DNA of 64,000 nucleotides from Hoplostethus atlanticus (GCA_034670405.1 JAXDDX010000019.1:2298501-2362500), one strand, 5' to 3'. Counted from the stretch's first letter, positions 24,305-37,366 are shown. A program made the numbers and translations. The notes: generated by a model from the letters alone, not told the origin.

Positions 24305-27300
24305 TCACTGTTACCTTTGGTGCCAATCCACCTGCTGTGTTTTGTCTGGTTTTTCCCCGCTCAGAACATTGATAGCAAGCGACGAGGTTCAAAAGGCGTG
24401 TGAGATAGATACGAAACAACATCTGGAAAACAAGCGATTCGACAAATTTGTGACCTAACTTCAGCAAAAAACCTATTCGGATTTGCTTTGATCGGTTAAG
24501 TGAGAGACAGACGCCGAGACCCGAGCTCGTCTTGGGAACCCCGTGCTGAAGTTCTCTGGAGGAGGCTGCACAACAAAGCCCAGACACTGTGTGTGTGTGT
24601 GTGTGTTCCGCAAATGTGCACATGTCCGTGTATGCGTGCATTGCCACGTGCATGTGCGAAATGCCCGTGCACAATGAGACGGCTCAGTGCGTCCCAACTC
24701 AGTAGGACCCCCCCCCCACACACACACACACACTGCAGCCTTCCAATTGATTGACAGGAAGATAAACCGGTTGGAACAAACGGGTGACGCCGCACTCCTC
24801 TTCCGTGGCAAACAGATCCAGGTTCATTTCTTCTCTGTGTGTGTGTTTTTTTTTTGTTGTTTGTTTGGATCCCCCGTCGGACCGTTTGTCATTCTCGCAA
24901 AAAAAAAGGCCCCCCCTAGCATGCAGGACAACAAAATACTCCCAAGGAATTTCTGCAAAAAAAAAAAAACAACATCTCTCCGGGTTTGTCTTACTTTTAA
25001 TGATGCCCCATATTAGCAGGCTTGGTGGGAGTTTACTCCTACTGTCTTCCATTGCCTCTCTCCCCTGGACTATTCCCTGGCATCAGACAGCCGGTGATGG
25101 ATGGCTTAATTAAGGTGAAAGACAATGAGTGAGTGCTTTTCATTGTGTTTGGTCCCGGTGGTTTGTGACAAAAAAAAAAAAAATGGATTACTCTTTTAAA
25201 ACGGTTCTCCTTGGGGAAATGTCACATATATCATTTAAACACATCTATCTCGTCGGAGTGGAAGATCGTACACATGCGTACATCCCTGGTACGCAGATAT
25301 GTCAGTCAGACTTTTCTTTCATGTGTGTTTGCAGGATATTAAGACATTTCTTAAGGAAAGGAAGTTTTTTTTCTCGTCTTTTTACAGTCGTTCTGAAATG
25401 CCGGCACGTCTGTTGAAAACAATCACGTTGATCAGCGCCGATTCCGGTTGCGCTGTTTCTGCCGCTCGTGCAATATTCCATTTCTCTGGTGCAGCTCTGA
25501 AGCTACAATATACATTTTTTGTCTTCGGTCAGCAAAGTGTGTTTGTTAGTCCCACCCTCCTCCTCCTCCTCCTCGGTCCAAGTTCCATCCCCAACAGTTC
25601 CTCTCCACGCTCTCCTAGCTGAGCCGTCTACTTTGAAATGGGCATCTGAGGTAACCCGGCATCTGCAAAGCCCGCGACAGAAGGAAGCAGACGGCGAACG
25701 CAGCGCTGATATTGGGTGGATTCAGGGTCACAGACTGATCATGTATAATATATCCTATGTGTTTCTTTTAATGTCAAAAAAAGTTTCATATTGCAACTTT
25801 AAGAGCTGCCTTGCTCAAGGGCACTGTCATCATTCTATAGGTATGAGCTGGTATGGTATCGCCGCGTCTTCTATTATTCACGTTTTCTTTGCCCTTTACT
25901 CCTTCACTTCGCCATTCCATCCCTTCTGCCACGCTTCCCTACTATTGTACCTGTCATATCACATCATCATCACTGTCTACTTCACACCTCCTCCTCCCTC
26001 CTCTTCCCACCCTGTCGTGCACCGTGAATCCTGACAACTCCTTTTTTCCAACCCCCTTCCATCCTTTCCTATGATCCACCCCCCCCACTATCCCCTTGCC
26101 TCTCTTCCTCCCTCTTAGCTTCCCTTCCCCAGCTCCCTCTGCATTATCTTTTAAATTATTCCCTCTGTATTCAGTCAAATTTCTTTCCCCCCTCTCCCAT
26201 CTGAAGGCGCCAGCCTTGAAGCGCTGGTTCCCGGCAACGGCTAGTTCGGCTCCAGCGCTCCATCCCCTCTCTATGTTTTCTCCCTTTCCTCTACCGTCAA
26301 GGGATTATTTTCTTTGTGACTGTAGCGACTGCAAAGAAACGTGTGATCTTTCTCCGACTCTGACCATTTATATCCACCCGTGGCCCCTTTCATGTTACGC
26401 CCACTCCTCGATTCCAGTGTCACATTTGTCATGATAGACATGCTATACCAGCTGTGAACACTTTTCCCCCCCCCACATGTGAGCAAAGGCCCAGTATAAC
26501 AGTATAACATGTCTTATAGTGAAATAGTGCTGTTCTATGGGAAAGGAAACAACTGCGAGAAAAAGAACTGTGAATGTTTGCGAACGTGCGTCGAGCGAAG
26601 ACTGGCGGCTCCGTCCCCCTCTTTGTTTCGGCACTGTCCTGCACTCGCGGCGGCTCTTTCAGGCTACCCCCCTCCACGATCCAGCATGTCACTTGGGGGA
26701 CAGCTATGGCAGCAGGTGCCCCCTTTTCAGGCCATGAGCAAAAAAGGCTGGCTGTAACAGAGTTATATTATAGTGTGACATGTGTCAGTTTTCCCCTTGG
26801 CAGAGAGAGAAACACTCTGAGTCACCTGACTCTTTCTACTTGTTCACTCTTCACGAGACCAAGGACAGTTGTATTCAGTATGGAAGCCTCTGTATTCATG
26901 CTCCCCCATAACGGTTATATAACTAGGATAGTTGACCATGAACACAATCTTACCTAAGCTGAAGGCAGAAAGCTCCTGGAAGCACTTCTACTGTCAGGGG
27001 GATGCAGCGTACCGGATTTTCTCCCTATCCGACTACAGTCCTCCCACGTTGAATGCTGAATGGCCAGGGGACACTCGTCGTGTTTCTCTGAATGTGTATC
27101 ACACCACTCATGTATGCCTGTTACTCGCTCTCTATGTTATGCCCTCGGGCAGACGCCGCCACCGTTCCTCGACACACATACTGCTCACTTCAGGTGTCAC
27201 GTGTAAGGGCAGTTCGGATTTGCCGAGGCAGATGAGCAGCTCTGCCCGTGGCTCTCTCATGTTACTCCCTGCGCATCATCCTTTTTACTCTTCATCTCAT

Positions 27301-27642
27301 GTCGGCTGTGTAACGTCTACGGACTGTTCTGTCTTCGTTTTTTTTTTTGTCAGTGTGACATGTGTGACACATCGGGGTTAGCCGCGTTCCTCGTTTGACT
27401 CTTTCTTTTTTTTTTCGACACGTTGTTTGGTTGTACCGTCCCCGCTTGTCAAGAGTAGGCCCCCGTGATGACATACGCTATGGCACCTTGGCTGAGAGGA
27501 ATACCCAGCTATACTCATCTGATTCTTACCTCTTTCTCGCTCCGTTGACACAAGATACATTTGATACGTCGCAGCTCGTCCCCCCCCCACCAGTTCTCTG
27601 CCAGGACGGAGTGTGACATGTCACCCCCTTGGCGATGGAAAT

Positions 27643-27643
27643 G

Positions 27644-27670
<27 letters not shown>
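27643..27670. repeat. (CA)n microsatellite
   Basis: A pure CA run of 28 bases followed by a degenerate CACT-containing tail to about 27695. Confidence 0.9.
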
Positions 27671-27677
<7 letters not shown>

Positions 27678-30600
27678 CACACACTAACACACTTTACAGA
27701 CTGTCACTGTCAACACGTGTCTTGTTAGTGATGACCTTGTGTTAGATTGAACCCATTTTTTTAGAAGCAGCAGGTATTCAAACACTTTCAAATTAGTGTG
27801 CAACAAACAGCCAATGAGTATATAAATAGACTGAGTCGAGTGAGTTCATGTCTGTTCATGAACAGTACGGACGTGATGCATTCTTGCAATGAATGGATGA
27901 ATGAATTTGATGAATTTGGAATTGTCCCTCTGCAACTGCAAGATACTCCATGAAACCCATATTGAGAAAGACCAGAAGAGTGCTTGGCTTTTGGCGCTTC
28001 CCGGATGTCTTCAGGTGGACTGTGAGTAATGTGGGATCAGGTAAAGCCTCTGCATGTACATAGCCTTTGCCTTAGCAGAGGCTTAGGGGGGAAGCTATGA
28101 AGCGACAATGTGCATGAACCTTAGATGGCTATACACATTCACTCTGCAGCTATTCTAAAACGGTGGTGGGAAAATCCAGGGGCAGGCAGGACTTTTACTT
28201 TCTGAATGCAGAGTTTTCCCACCTCTGATTCTAATAGCCGTTCCATCCATGTGACAAAGTGCTATCGAGTTTGGACTGCTAGACACTCACTGCGCCTCCT
28301 CCTCCACAGCTGCAACCAGACTATACCATGCTGCCTGAATGCACTTAATAATTGCATGTTGACTGTATATTTGTGGAGTGGCACTTCTACTACTAGGATA
28401 TTGCATGCTCCATCCCCTTTCTCTTTACTGTATGTGAGGTCCTGTGGCCCTTGTATTTGACAGTATCTGCTGTTACTATGTCCAGTATGTCCCCAAGACA
28501 CATTCCTGTACATTTACTGCACCGGGTGAAGAAAGCATTTCAGACTCTGCTTTCGGGTTTGTCGCTTCTCCTTGTTGTGAGCAAAAAGGCTCCATGCGAC
28601 ACCTCAGGGAACTAGTAGACATTTAGTTTCAGCTACAAGACAAACTAGGTGTGTTTGCATTTGCAGTTGAGTCTCCTGCATGTGCACAAGACTGAGAGTG
28701 AGAAAGACAGTATGATTGTTGCCGCTTGGCAATAGGACACAGCGCGTGTCAGCCGGCTCGGAAAATGGATCCCTCTTTTTTTTTTTGGAGAGACTTTAAA
28801 TTATTTGCCGCGTGTCTGACTTTTAATCTCGCTCTCTCTTAAACGAAAAAGGTGTCTCTCTCTTTCGCGGTGTGAGAAAGACAAAGTGTGACACTTTGGC
28901 AGAAGCTGGCGAAGGGAAATAACGTTAGTCGGCTAGTATCTTTGTACCGGTTTGCTTACTCCCCGTGAGAACAAGGCATGTGCTCCGTTGTGATGTCTTT
29001 TTTGTTGACTGCCCATTATACCATGTTGCATTCTGTCAGGGGAAATGAGCATCCGTTGTGCAGCTGTAATACTTCCTCTCTGCGTGACGCATAGCGTGAC
29101 TTTGGATAGTCTGACTCAATGGATGTTTCACCAGGTAACAGTGATTTTGACTTTTGCCGCTCAGCTGGTGGACAGCCATTGTTTTTTCTCCCCCCCATCC
29201 CTTCACCATACCCGCAACTTCCACGTACCTCGCAGCCTCTGTGTCCCATACGGTTGCAAAGGCAATCAAAAATGCCAGCGAAGGTACACACACAGCGCCC
29301 ATGAGCTGAACAAATACGTACACCATTATTCCCTCGACAATGGCTTCAGCTGGACCTATCAGTGCCGTGCCAAAGAGCTGAAGCGAAGCAAAACAAACTG
29401 GAGGTATTAGATCGGGCTACGCAAGTCGACGTTCGGAGAGCAATTGATCGTCTTTCTTGCTAAAGAGAGAAAAAAAAAAAGCCCAAAGAAAATGAGAAGA
29501 AAGGGAGAGAAAATGCATTTTGACATACAGCATAATGAAACAGCGCGAGTCACTTCGCTCTAACTGTTGTTTATTCTCCATGAGGCAAAAAGTTGTTTTT
29601 GCTTTATGCTCTTTGTTGAGAAAATGCACAAGTTTAACACACTGGCACTGAAACCACCAGCACTAATCACCTGATTATTGAGAAATTCAGCTGAAAAAGG
29701 TTTGTTTTTGACCAAATTTAGCATCCGTCTTCTTGGTTTGAATCCGTAAAGTCAGAACATTCAACAACGATGATCAAGAGGATGGGGGTTTTTGCTGAGC
29801 ACATATGCTCCATTTCACCGTGGCGACATGGCGACACAGCAACGTGGGAAATATGGTGGTTGTTTGACCAGCGGTGGGATTCTTTCTGCTAGGAACAGCT
29901 GAACTCTGTTGATTCAAAACGTGGATGCAGATGAACAGAGAGGAAAGCAAACACGTGAAAAAGTTTCTTCGACAGTGCTAAAGCGCCGTCAGTGCATTAA
30001 GGATAAAAAGATTATTCACTGTACACTCTCAGTTCAAATATACTTTAGTGTACAAAATATTATCTGGACTGACCGGAGGAATCCATCTGAAATCCATAAT
30101 TTTTTTATTGATTTTCCCCAATAAATCCACTTTAATGATTGAAAATAAAAGGGAACAGGTTAAAAAAATAATCCCTAAGCCTGGAACAATTGAGAGATGG
30201 GTGGTGTAACGGGTTGCAACTCAATATAGGGAAGTGTATACCCTTGCAACAGATCTTATTTTTATTGCCATTAGATGGAATCAGATTTTCCACCATTCGT
30301 ACACCAATGACTAGATCAAACCCGTGTCTGTAAACACTGGACAAAAAAAAAAAATGTTGAAGTTGAAGTCTTGTGTCTTCCAGGTCTTCTCTCGCTCTGT
30401 CGTTCCTTCATTCTACTCACCATTTGCTCACTGTCAAAAGATGCTTTGAAAGAAAAATCGCTGGCACCGGTACTCGTGGTACGTTTGGGGGGGAAGAAAC
30501 TGCCACGATATGCTGACTGCTTGGCATCAAGGACGGGTTTCATTATTGCTGCATTTGGGGGAAAGAAAATGAACATTTGTTTTGTGTGTTTATGGTGGAT

Positions 30601-30810
30601 CGTACGAAAGTGAAATGTGTGTTTTTCTTGGCCGCGAAACACGTTCAAGTGCTGTACAGTACACACAGAGACATGCTGACTGAATGAATTAGTGCATGAA
30701 TAAATGTTTGAATGTAGAAATCGACGAGTCAAAAAGTAAATGTGTGACTAAATATTAAAAAATGGATGTGGGTGGATGGATGAAAGAATAAATGGCTCAA
30801 CTCCCTAAAC

Positions 30811-31013
30811 CAGGGGTGGGCAATCATGTGCCCTGGAGGGCCGAGAGTATGAAGGTTTTCACTCCCACAAAAGTCTACAGCAGGTGATTTCACTGATTAA
30901 CACACCTTCAACCAGAGAGGAGGGACTAATCAGTGAAATCACCCGGTGTAGTCTTTGGATGGAGTGAAAACTTGCATACTCTCAGCCCTCCATGGCACGA
31001 TTGCCCACCTCTG
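30811..31013. mobile_element. Complete hAT-type MITE, 203 bp
   Basis: The ends are inverted: CAGGGGTGGGCAATCATG on the left, and CAGAGGTGGGCAATCGTG when the right end is read on the minus strand. The inversion extends through the interior (GTGATTTCACTGATTA against TAATCAGTGAAATCAC), so almost the whole element can fold back. An 8-bp direct repeat CCCTAAAC flanks it at 30803-30810 and 31014-31021, the hallmark of hAT insertion. There is no coding capacity, and mobilisation would need a hAT transposase in trans. Confidence 0.85.
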
Positions 31014-31021
31014 CCCTAAAC

Positions 31022-32066
31022 CTTCATTGCAACTTTATTTTGAAAATCATTTTGCTTAGAATAAGTTAGACACTGCAGAATCCTCTAAGAAGCCATAGTA
31101 AAAAAAATGCTTATATACCAAAAATATACTCTTTAGCCAAAAAATGATCAACATGACTTATATGCTGTGCTTTAGGGATGTTGGAAAGTCAGAAATTCCA
31201 ACTTCCTACTAAGAAAAATGCAATAGAACGGCGCTTCAAGTCAATATCCCAATATCCTCAACCCCCGAGGTCTCCACGGTTTTCAGCATTTCGTGAGGTT
31301 AAATCTATAAAAAAACACCAATGTCATGAATGGATAAACATAGAAATGTTCACTTTGCATTTACAGGTGCAAACGTTCTATGCTAGCAAGCTAACATTGC
31401 TAAATATCAATAATAACAGTAGGAAAGAACATCTTGAGGGCTTCCATGTTTCTTCCCTAGTCGGACCGCTGGAACGCAACCAAGGTTGGAATTCTGACCT
31501 TCCAGCTGGGAATTTAAATGAAAAAGATGGAGAGAATTTTTTTTGATTTTTGCAGATTCTATATTATTTGCCCTCCTTATAGATTGACGAGAGGCGGAGA
31601 GGGAAGGAGGCAAAGTGAGCCTCTGGTGCTCACGTGGGTTACGCATCTCCTTGGCTCTCTGCCCCTCATTCACTGAAGGCCTTTGATTCTCTCCTTTTGA
31701 TCCTTGACTTTTTGAGTGGACAGAGACTCATAAATACAGGAGGAGAAAACAGCAGGTGTGAATGCATAACTTATGGCCTCGGCCTCACCTCAATCATCTT
31801 TTACCTCAATCATTTTTTACCCTTCCTGCCAACACACACACACACTTCCTCCCTCTCTGTCTCCTTCCGCTCCCCCCTTTTCTCCCCTCTTTCTCTCCCT
31901 CTTCCAGTGGTCGGCCGCTGACGCAATCCTGTTGCTATGTCGTTGTCATTCAGCATGGCAGAATTAGCTCACGCTCTGCGCTTGTGTGTGTGTTTTTGCC
32001 TCTGTGCTCGCCTGTATGTATAAGTTTATTGCTGCATGCTCTTACTATTTCAATATGTTGATGTGT

Positions 32067-32120
<54 letters not shown>

Positions 32121-34048
32121 GTACGCCTGTGTCTGGCTCTCTCGCCGTAAGTCTTTGTCAAGGTTGTTTGACATTGGTGCTCACCTCAGTCTTACAGAGC
32201 CGAGGCGAGGATGCTGAGTCAGGCTCTCGTCAGTGAGGAGCATAAAGACTTCAAAGTGGGTGGGTGGGTAGGTGGGGGACGGAGACAGACGAGGAGAAAG
32301 AGACAGAGAAAAAGACGGAGCTAGAGAGAGGGAAAAAATAAAAGGAAAAAAAAAACCACTACAAAAACAAAGGGGTCGGGCCTCGCCTATCAGTTGCAGT
32401 GTTTTGATTTCATCACCTCTTCCTTCCCCTAGGCTGTTTTTGTTTTTTGTTTTTTTTCCCCCCTCAGCCAGGCAGACAGCGCTTCCAGCCTCACTCACTA
32501 ATGAATTACACCCTGGCTCACACCAGGTAGCAGAGATCGAGACAATGACTGACTGTGTGTGTGTGTGTGTGGTGAGGGGAGCCAGGGGTTGAGAGACATG
32601 GAGAAGGAAAAAGAGAGAGAGAGAGAGAGACAGGGCGTACAGTGAGAGACAGTAGAAGTGAACTAGATAGAGAGCCGGAAAAGAGAGGAGAGAGAGAGGC
32701 CTGGTTTCATTACTCTCTCCTCCTGTGATCTCTCTCCGTCAAGGATGCTGAGTAGGGCTTTGTTGAAGGCGGAGAGAGAAAGAGAAGGAGCAGGAGCAAG
32801 GGAATGAACAAAAAAAAGGAAGACAGCACAGCAGCAGCCCGGAAAGCAGAGAGCAACAGACGAAACGAATAATTTACCACCTAGTCCTCATCTTTTCTCC
32901 CCCCCCCTTCCGTTCCCTCTCCTTCTTTAGAGGAGAAATTGGAAGATAATCCATGGCCCTGGCTTTGAGGATTGGCTTTGAAGGATGACACAGACAGGGC
33001 TTGTGCCAGAATAGGGGGGAAGCTAAAATGTTTTGGGCGTTTGATTGCTCAGTAGCAGAAGCCTTCAAAAAGGCACGACAAGGCACAGCAGCTGCTTAGC
33101 TTTGCTGGTATTTGCAGTATACAGGCTTACATGCACACCGCGAGCAAAGGGAGCCCACATTATGCCACAAATCACGTTAGGTGGCGCGCCTACTTTGATT
33201 GTGAATGTCGCAATTTTTATTTCAAAGTAAAAGAAGAGAAGTTGTTCCTCGGTGAAATGCCGGTTCGCGTTCACATAGCCACGCACATCTGGACATCGGA
33301 TGGGCTTTAGTACAGTTTGAGTCGTTTTGTGTTTCCTCTGCGGCTTTTTTTCCCCCCAGGAACAACAGCGAAAAGAGAGAGAGAGAGAGGCTCCACACAG
33401 TAGAGCCTTCAAAGCTTACAGTAGTTGGCAGGGGTTGACTCTACACTCCCAGACAGTTCCAGAGCTTGCCTTTCACTTCAGCTTTGCTGGCTGGCAACAG
33501 TGGCAGCCTACTGCTTGGCTCACTCACCCGGCCCGTCCGGCCTACCTCGAGTCCTGTTACAAATGGCTTTTCCTGTCAGCACCTTTTCCCCCCCCACTGA
33601 GGTCCCGGACAGCGTCAGCTCCTCCGAGTGGAGGCCTCGTTTCTGACATGACATGTTGAGCCCTGTGTCGAGGTTACTCTCCCTGTCTGTGGTTCAATGG
33701 CGGTGGTTGGTGGTGGGAGGTTTTCCAGTACAGGAAGCAAAAGGAAAAATGGCGGGATGATGACAAAGCCACAGTGTTACAGCTTTCTACCACAGTGTCA
33801 GACTTGGCATCCATATACTCACAGTCAGCTCTCTTTTACTCATATTTCAGTCAGTTCAGGAGGTTGAAACTGAGAATGGACGATCACTCCGATTGACCTC
33901 TGTCACAAGAGCTAACTAGTGACAACAGAAGCAGCTAAATGGATTGATTTAGGGTCAGGCATGCTAGAATAGAATTTGTATTCCCATTTTTCTTTATGCT
34001 TTTATCTTTCCTTGGTCAGAATTGATTTATATATTTTTGTCTTGGTGT
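31022..34048. other. Intergenic, low-complexity rich, no gene recognised
   Basis: The stretch contains pyrimidine-rich blocks (31840-31910), GA-rich blocks (32270-32350 and 32600-32700), and TG and GAGA microsatellites. No open frame here resembles a known protein. Confidence 0.45.
32069..32117. repeat. (TG)n microsatellite
   Basis: A pure TG run of 49 bases. Confidence 0.95.
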
Positions 34049-34374
34049 GAAAAGTGGGGCTGCAATAGAAAAGAGCGTCCCATCCTCGGTAATTGGAATG
34101 CTGTAGATTGGCTTTCATTGCTCAATTCTGGTGTCGGGTATTGTTACTGGTTGGCAATTGCGCACAGGAAGTGACAAATCGAAACCTAAGAGAGATAGAC
34201 AGAGCGTCCAGAGAAACCCGGACTCACCCACGTTGGATCTTCTTCATCGGGTTGGTAAACATCAGCACACAAGTTTCAAGACATCACATGACATGATTTA
34301 GGGGTATTGACGTTCAAACACTTTTCAAATAGCTGCCTCTTGCTGCCGTTTGGAGTTACCTAGTGCAGCTTTAA
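34049..34374 (+). mobile_element. TTAA-ended MITE, copy 1 (left end lost)
   Basis: The right end reads CCTAGTGCAGCTTTAA, the mirror of the left end of the copy at 50957. Internal blocks also match that copy in the same order: AAAGTGG then CTGCAATAG near the start, CACAGGAAG in the middle, and ACGTTGGATCTT against ACGTTAAATCTT later. The matching left terminus was not seen. TTAA at the ends hints at piggyBac-type insertion, but this is not proven. Confidence 0.5.
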
Positions 34375-34434
34375 AACTGCAAATGTTTGTAGAAGAGATA
34401 ATGATGTCCCCAAATACCTTTTAAGCTACTTCCC

Positions 34435-34564
34435 AAGGTGAGGTGGGTCTCAGTCAATCTGTGTCAACAGAAGCTCAGGACAATCTGGATAATGGTCCTT
34501 TATACTGAGGTACAGAATTGGAACAAACTTCCTCCATCTATTAAAACAGACTTCAATCCATATA
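34435..34564 (+). mobile_element. LINE 3' coding scrap (tentative)
   Basis: The frame reads VQNWNKLPPSIKTDFN near 34507-34555, resembling the W-N-x-L-P-x-x-I-K segment near the C-terminus of several fish LINE reverse transcriptase proteins. The match is short and the frame is cut at 34564 by the left end of the hAT-like element. Confidence 0.3.
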
Positions 34565-35969
34565 CAGACCTGCCAACCTTGGGAAAATATTTTGAGTACC
34601 ACAATAGTGTAACGCTCACGCGCTTTCGCATCACTTCGCTTTGCACACGGTCATTTCCCACCGCTATATCATCAAGTTATTCAACATATAAATCGGCTAT
34701 GAAGAAAACAATACAATCATATATTCTTGAGAAGAATTCCTTTAATGAAAAGACAGATATTTTTCTTTTGTACATTGGGGGGGAAAAAACACCCAGAGGG
34801 AAAAAAAAAAAGTATTATCTTCTCAGAATTGTCTCTTGTATAATTGTTTTCATTGTCATTTCATTGTTTTCATTGTCAAGTATTTACAGAAACTTGTGTT
34901 GCGATGTAAAACATTGTCAATTATGAATAAAACCAAGTTTCTGGGCATTATTTCCATTTTTATTTAATAATTAAATAATTGAATGCAATTCACTTATGAT
35001 TATCAGCTTATATAAGCACACATATCATATAATGAAAAAATGGTATTCAATTGACAAACTATCTAGGAATGTATGTAGGTTTTAGCTAAATTATTACCTG
35101 AAGCTCCTTGGTGGCTGATGTCAACATCATAATTGCACAATGTGCAAAATGCACGGTGAGGCATTTTTGAGGGGCGGAGACACGGCCATTGCTCCTGATA
35201 TTTAGCGAGGAACTTCTGGGGCACATGCACTCGCTTCTTTTTAGTGACGTTAGGTCTGCTGCTCTCTCTCTCAGTGTCAGTATCCTCATCGTCATCGGAC
35301 ATCATGATGACTAGTATCTCTACCTGCAAGGCTGGTCGGGTGACTGGCTGCAATAATAGGAATTATTTGCTACGTTATCAGTTTATCACACCGTAGCCTT
35401 AAGTCTCGTAACGAGGCTAATCACGTCGTATGCGAGCTACGACTAACTAGCGAACAACAAAGTTACCGAACATGTTTAGCAATGTTTCATATGATGTTAA
35501 CATTACGGTCACATTTTAAATATTTTTGTGCTTGATTATTACTCCCCCACTTCCCATTTTACCTCAGCAATGCAATGCAACGTACCCCTCGGTCGATGAC
35601 AAAGTAACGTTACGGTAACGTGATGCGTTAACTTACCACATCAGTGGATGTTTGTGAGTGATAAGATTTGGGTCGGGGAGGGGCTAGTCTCGTGACCAGC
35701 CTGTATGCGAGAACTCAGCAGAACTCGCTCGAGTCGGGTTTCCGAGACTACGGAGGGGCTAACGTTACAGAAGCACAAGAGGGATGTAATTTAAATACCG
35801 AATACGCGTACGGTATTGTTTTGTATTGATTGATTGTTTTCTGTAATTACATTATATATAAAAAATTTTTTTTCTCATTTGCGTAGTTTCAGCTGGCATT
35901 TCGTACCTGCGTATTTTGACCAAGAATTGCGTGGTTGGTACACAAAATGCGTGCAGGTTGGCAGGTTTG
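34565..35969 (-). mobile_element. hAT-like DNA transposon, internally reduced, with BED zinc-finger exon
   Basis: The inverted ends are CAGACCTGCCAACC on the left and, on the minus strand, CAAACCTGCCAACC on the right. Similarity continues weakly inward (ATTTTGAGTACCA against ATTTTGTGTACCA). A 6-bp direct repeat CATATA abuts both ends (34559-34564 and 35970-35975), although the right copy lies in an AT repeat. The minus strand carries a CpG-rich promoter-like start near 35760, a donor at 35637, an acceptor at 35354, and a coding exon. At 1.4 kb it is too short for a full hAT transposase, so it is probably a deletion derivative. Confidence 0.6.
35097..35305 (-). CDS. First coding exon of a BED-finger hAT transposase, partial
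   Basis: From the ATG at 35305 the frame gives MMSDDDEDTD, a basic KKKRVHVP segment, then KFLAKYQEQWPCL, and FCTLCNYDVDISHQG. The aromatic residues, the C-x2-C pair and the following histidine suit the N-terminal half of a BED-type zinc finger, the DNA-binding module of hAT transposases and of ZBED genes derived from them. The exon ends at GCTTCAG/GTAATA and has an acceptor (TATTATTGCAG) just upstream at 35354. No matching second exon was found to the left, so the gene is truncated. It lies between inverted transposon ends, which argues against a host ZBED gene. Confidence 0.55.
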
Positions 35970-35975
35970 CATATA

Positions 35976-37366
35976 TATTATGACATTTTTCAAAATAAAC
36001 TAAACCTAAACTAACTAATAGATGTGGCCATGAGTGGTGCTCTATCTTGCCATGTCTTCTACTGACTACATGACTCAACATACATTTATTTGTCAATTCA
36101 GGATTCAGAAATTACAATACCTGTGTATTAAAAAAAAAAAAAAAGGTTATGAGACATATGAGTCCAATTCCTGGTTTGACTGATGCTCTCAGTCTGACAT
36201 GAGTGGCTATCAGTCTATCTATAATTTGCTATGATGGAACTCTTCGAGGATGAAGAAAAAAGATGGGGGAAATGATGGGCAAGCAACATAGCAGGAAGCG
36301 ATTCACTGTGTCAGGCTTGAAATCAATATCTTTTCAGCCAATTCAGTAAGGAGGGAACTGAACATATTCTTAGATGAAGTCAACGGGATTTGAGAAAAGA
36401 TGGCACACACACACATTTCAGATGCTGCGGTTACCTCCTGGACTGCCCTGTGCGCTCTGAGACATGCGTTTCTTGAAGTAAAACGTGAAGCCTTCATTGA
36501 GGTGGGAAAGGGTCCAGCCTCTGTATCTTTGATTCCATGTGGTGGTTTGTGGTGGGAGGCTTCCGGTGCAATGAACAGTAAAGGAAACATTATGGGAGGA
36601 AACATGAGACAAAAAAAAAGAGCACCACACTTTTAGGTTCTGGAAGGGTTTCTTGTGCTTATAGCCTCTGGCGACAATTAGCACAGCAATAATTAGTTCC
36701 AAGGATTTAACTGGGAAATGTAACAACCGCTGGTTCTCAGATTGCAAAACAGTAACATGCAACATAGTGGCCATCACTACTCAGGGCTTCGACTTCGGTT
36801 GTAAGCCGTTTGCATTCAAACAACCGACGGTCAAAGGAACATTTAACCGCAAATTGATTCTTCACCCTCTGAGGATCCATCTGAGTGTGATCAAACAAGC
36901 AAAAAATCCTTCTTGTCTAGGAAGGAGCGGTCTTTCAAGGTGAGAGTTGAATGTCTTGAAAGCCAATCACAACATAACAATGACTTTTTTTGTCCTTCGT
37001 CCGTTTCGAATTTAGTGCCGTTTGCTAGCTCTCCTCACTCGCGTTAGCATAGCATAAACAAAACAAAACATATCAAGTTTGCGGATTACGTCGGCCCTGC
37101 ACAGGTTAATACACTCCTTTCGACACTGTTCCGTCGGGATTTGCTGCACTCAGCTGTCGGCTCCTTTTTTGAAGTAAGTTTCCAGGAACTCCTTGATCCA
37201 TATCACAGCTTTGATGTCTGGTTTGCCCCGGTTCACAATAGACACGGAATGGATGTAATTTTACAGGCGTAGAGTAGAGTCTGGAACGCTTTTCTCCACT
37301 CCCGTCGGCCATATCTGCAAAAAGGCTGCAGGGTCCCACTCATGTCAGCACGCACGCACGCACACA
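35976..37366. other. Intergenic, no gene recognised
   Basis: Non-coding sequence with a poly-A run near 36130-36144. No frame resembles a known protein. Confidence 0.4.

Larger units (their letters stand above)
22521..30810. other. Intergenic, no gene recognised
   Basis: More than 8 kb with C-rich and G-rich low-complexity patches (23272-23290, 26041-26130), several CA/TG repeats, and poly-A runs near 23838 and 24027. Open frames of up to 171 codons, for example 25519-26034 and 26932-27381, are low-complexity and unlike known proteins. A CCAAT and TATA-like pair lies at 27811-27828. Confidence 0.45.

Noticed and set aside
25519-26034. 171-codon open frame
   Set aside because: Low-complexity serine- and proline-rich sequence with no recognisable domain, and it overlaps other frames of similar length.
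29045-29410. 121-codon open frame
   Set aside because: No recognisable domain, signal peptide or splice context, and two minus-strand frames of similar size overlap it.
35097-35305. Host ZBED gene
   Set aside because: The exon lies between inverted transposon ends with a target duplication, and no further host exon was seen.
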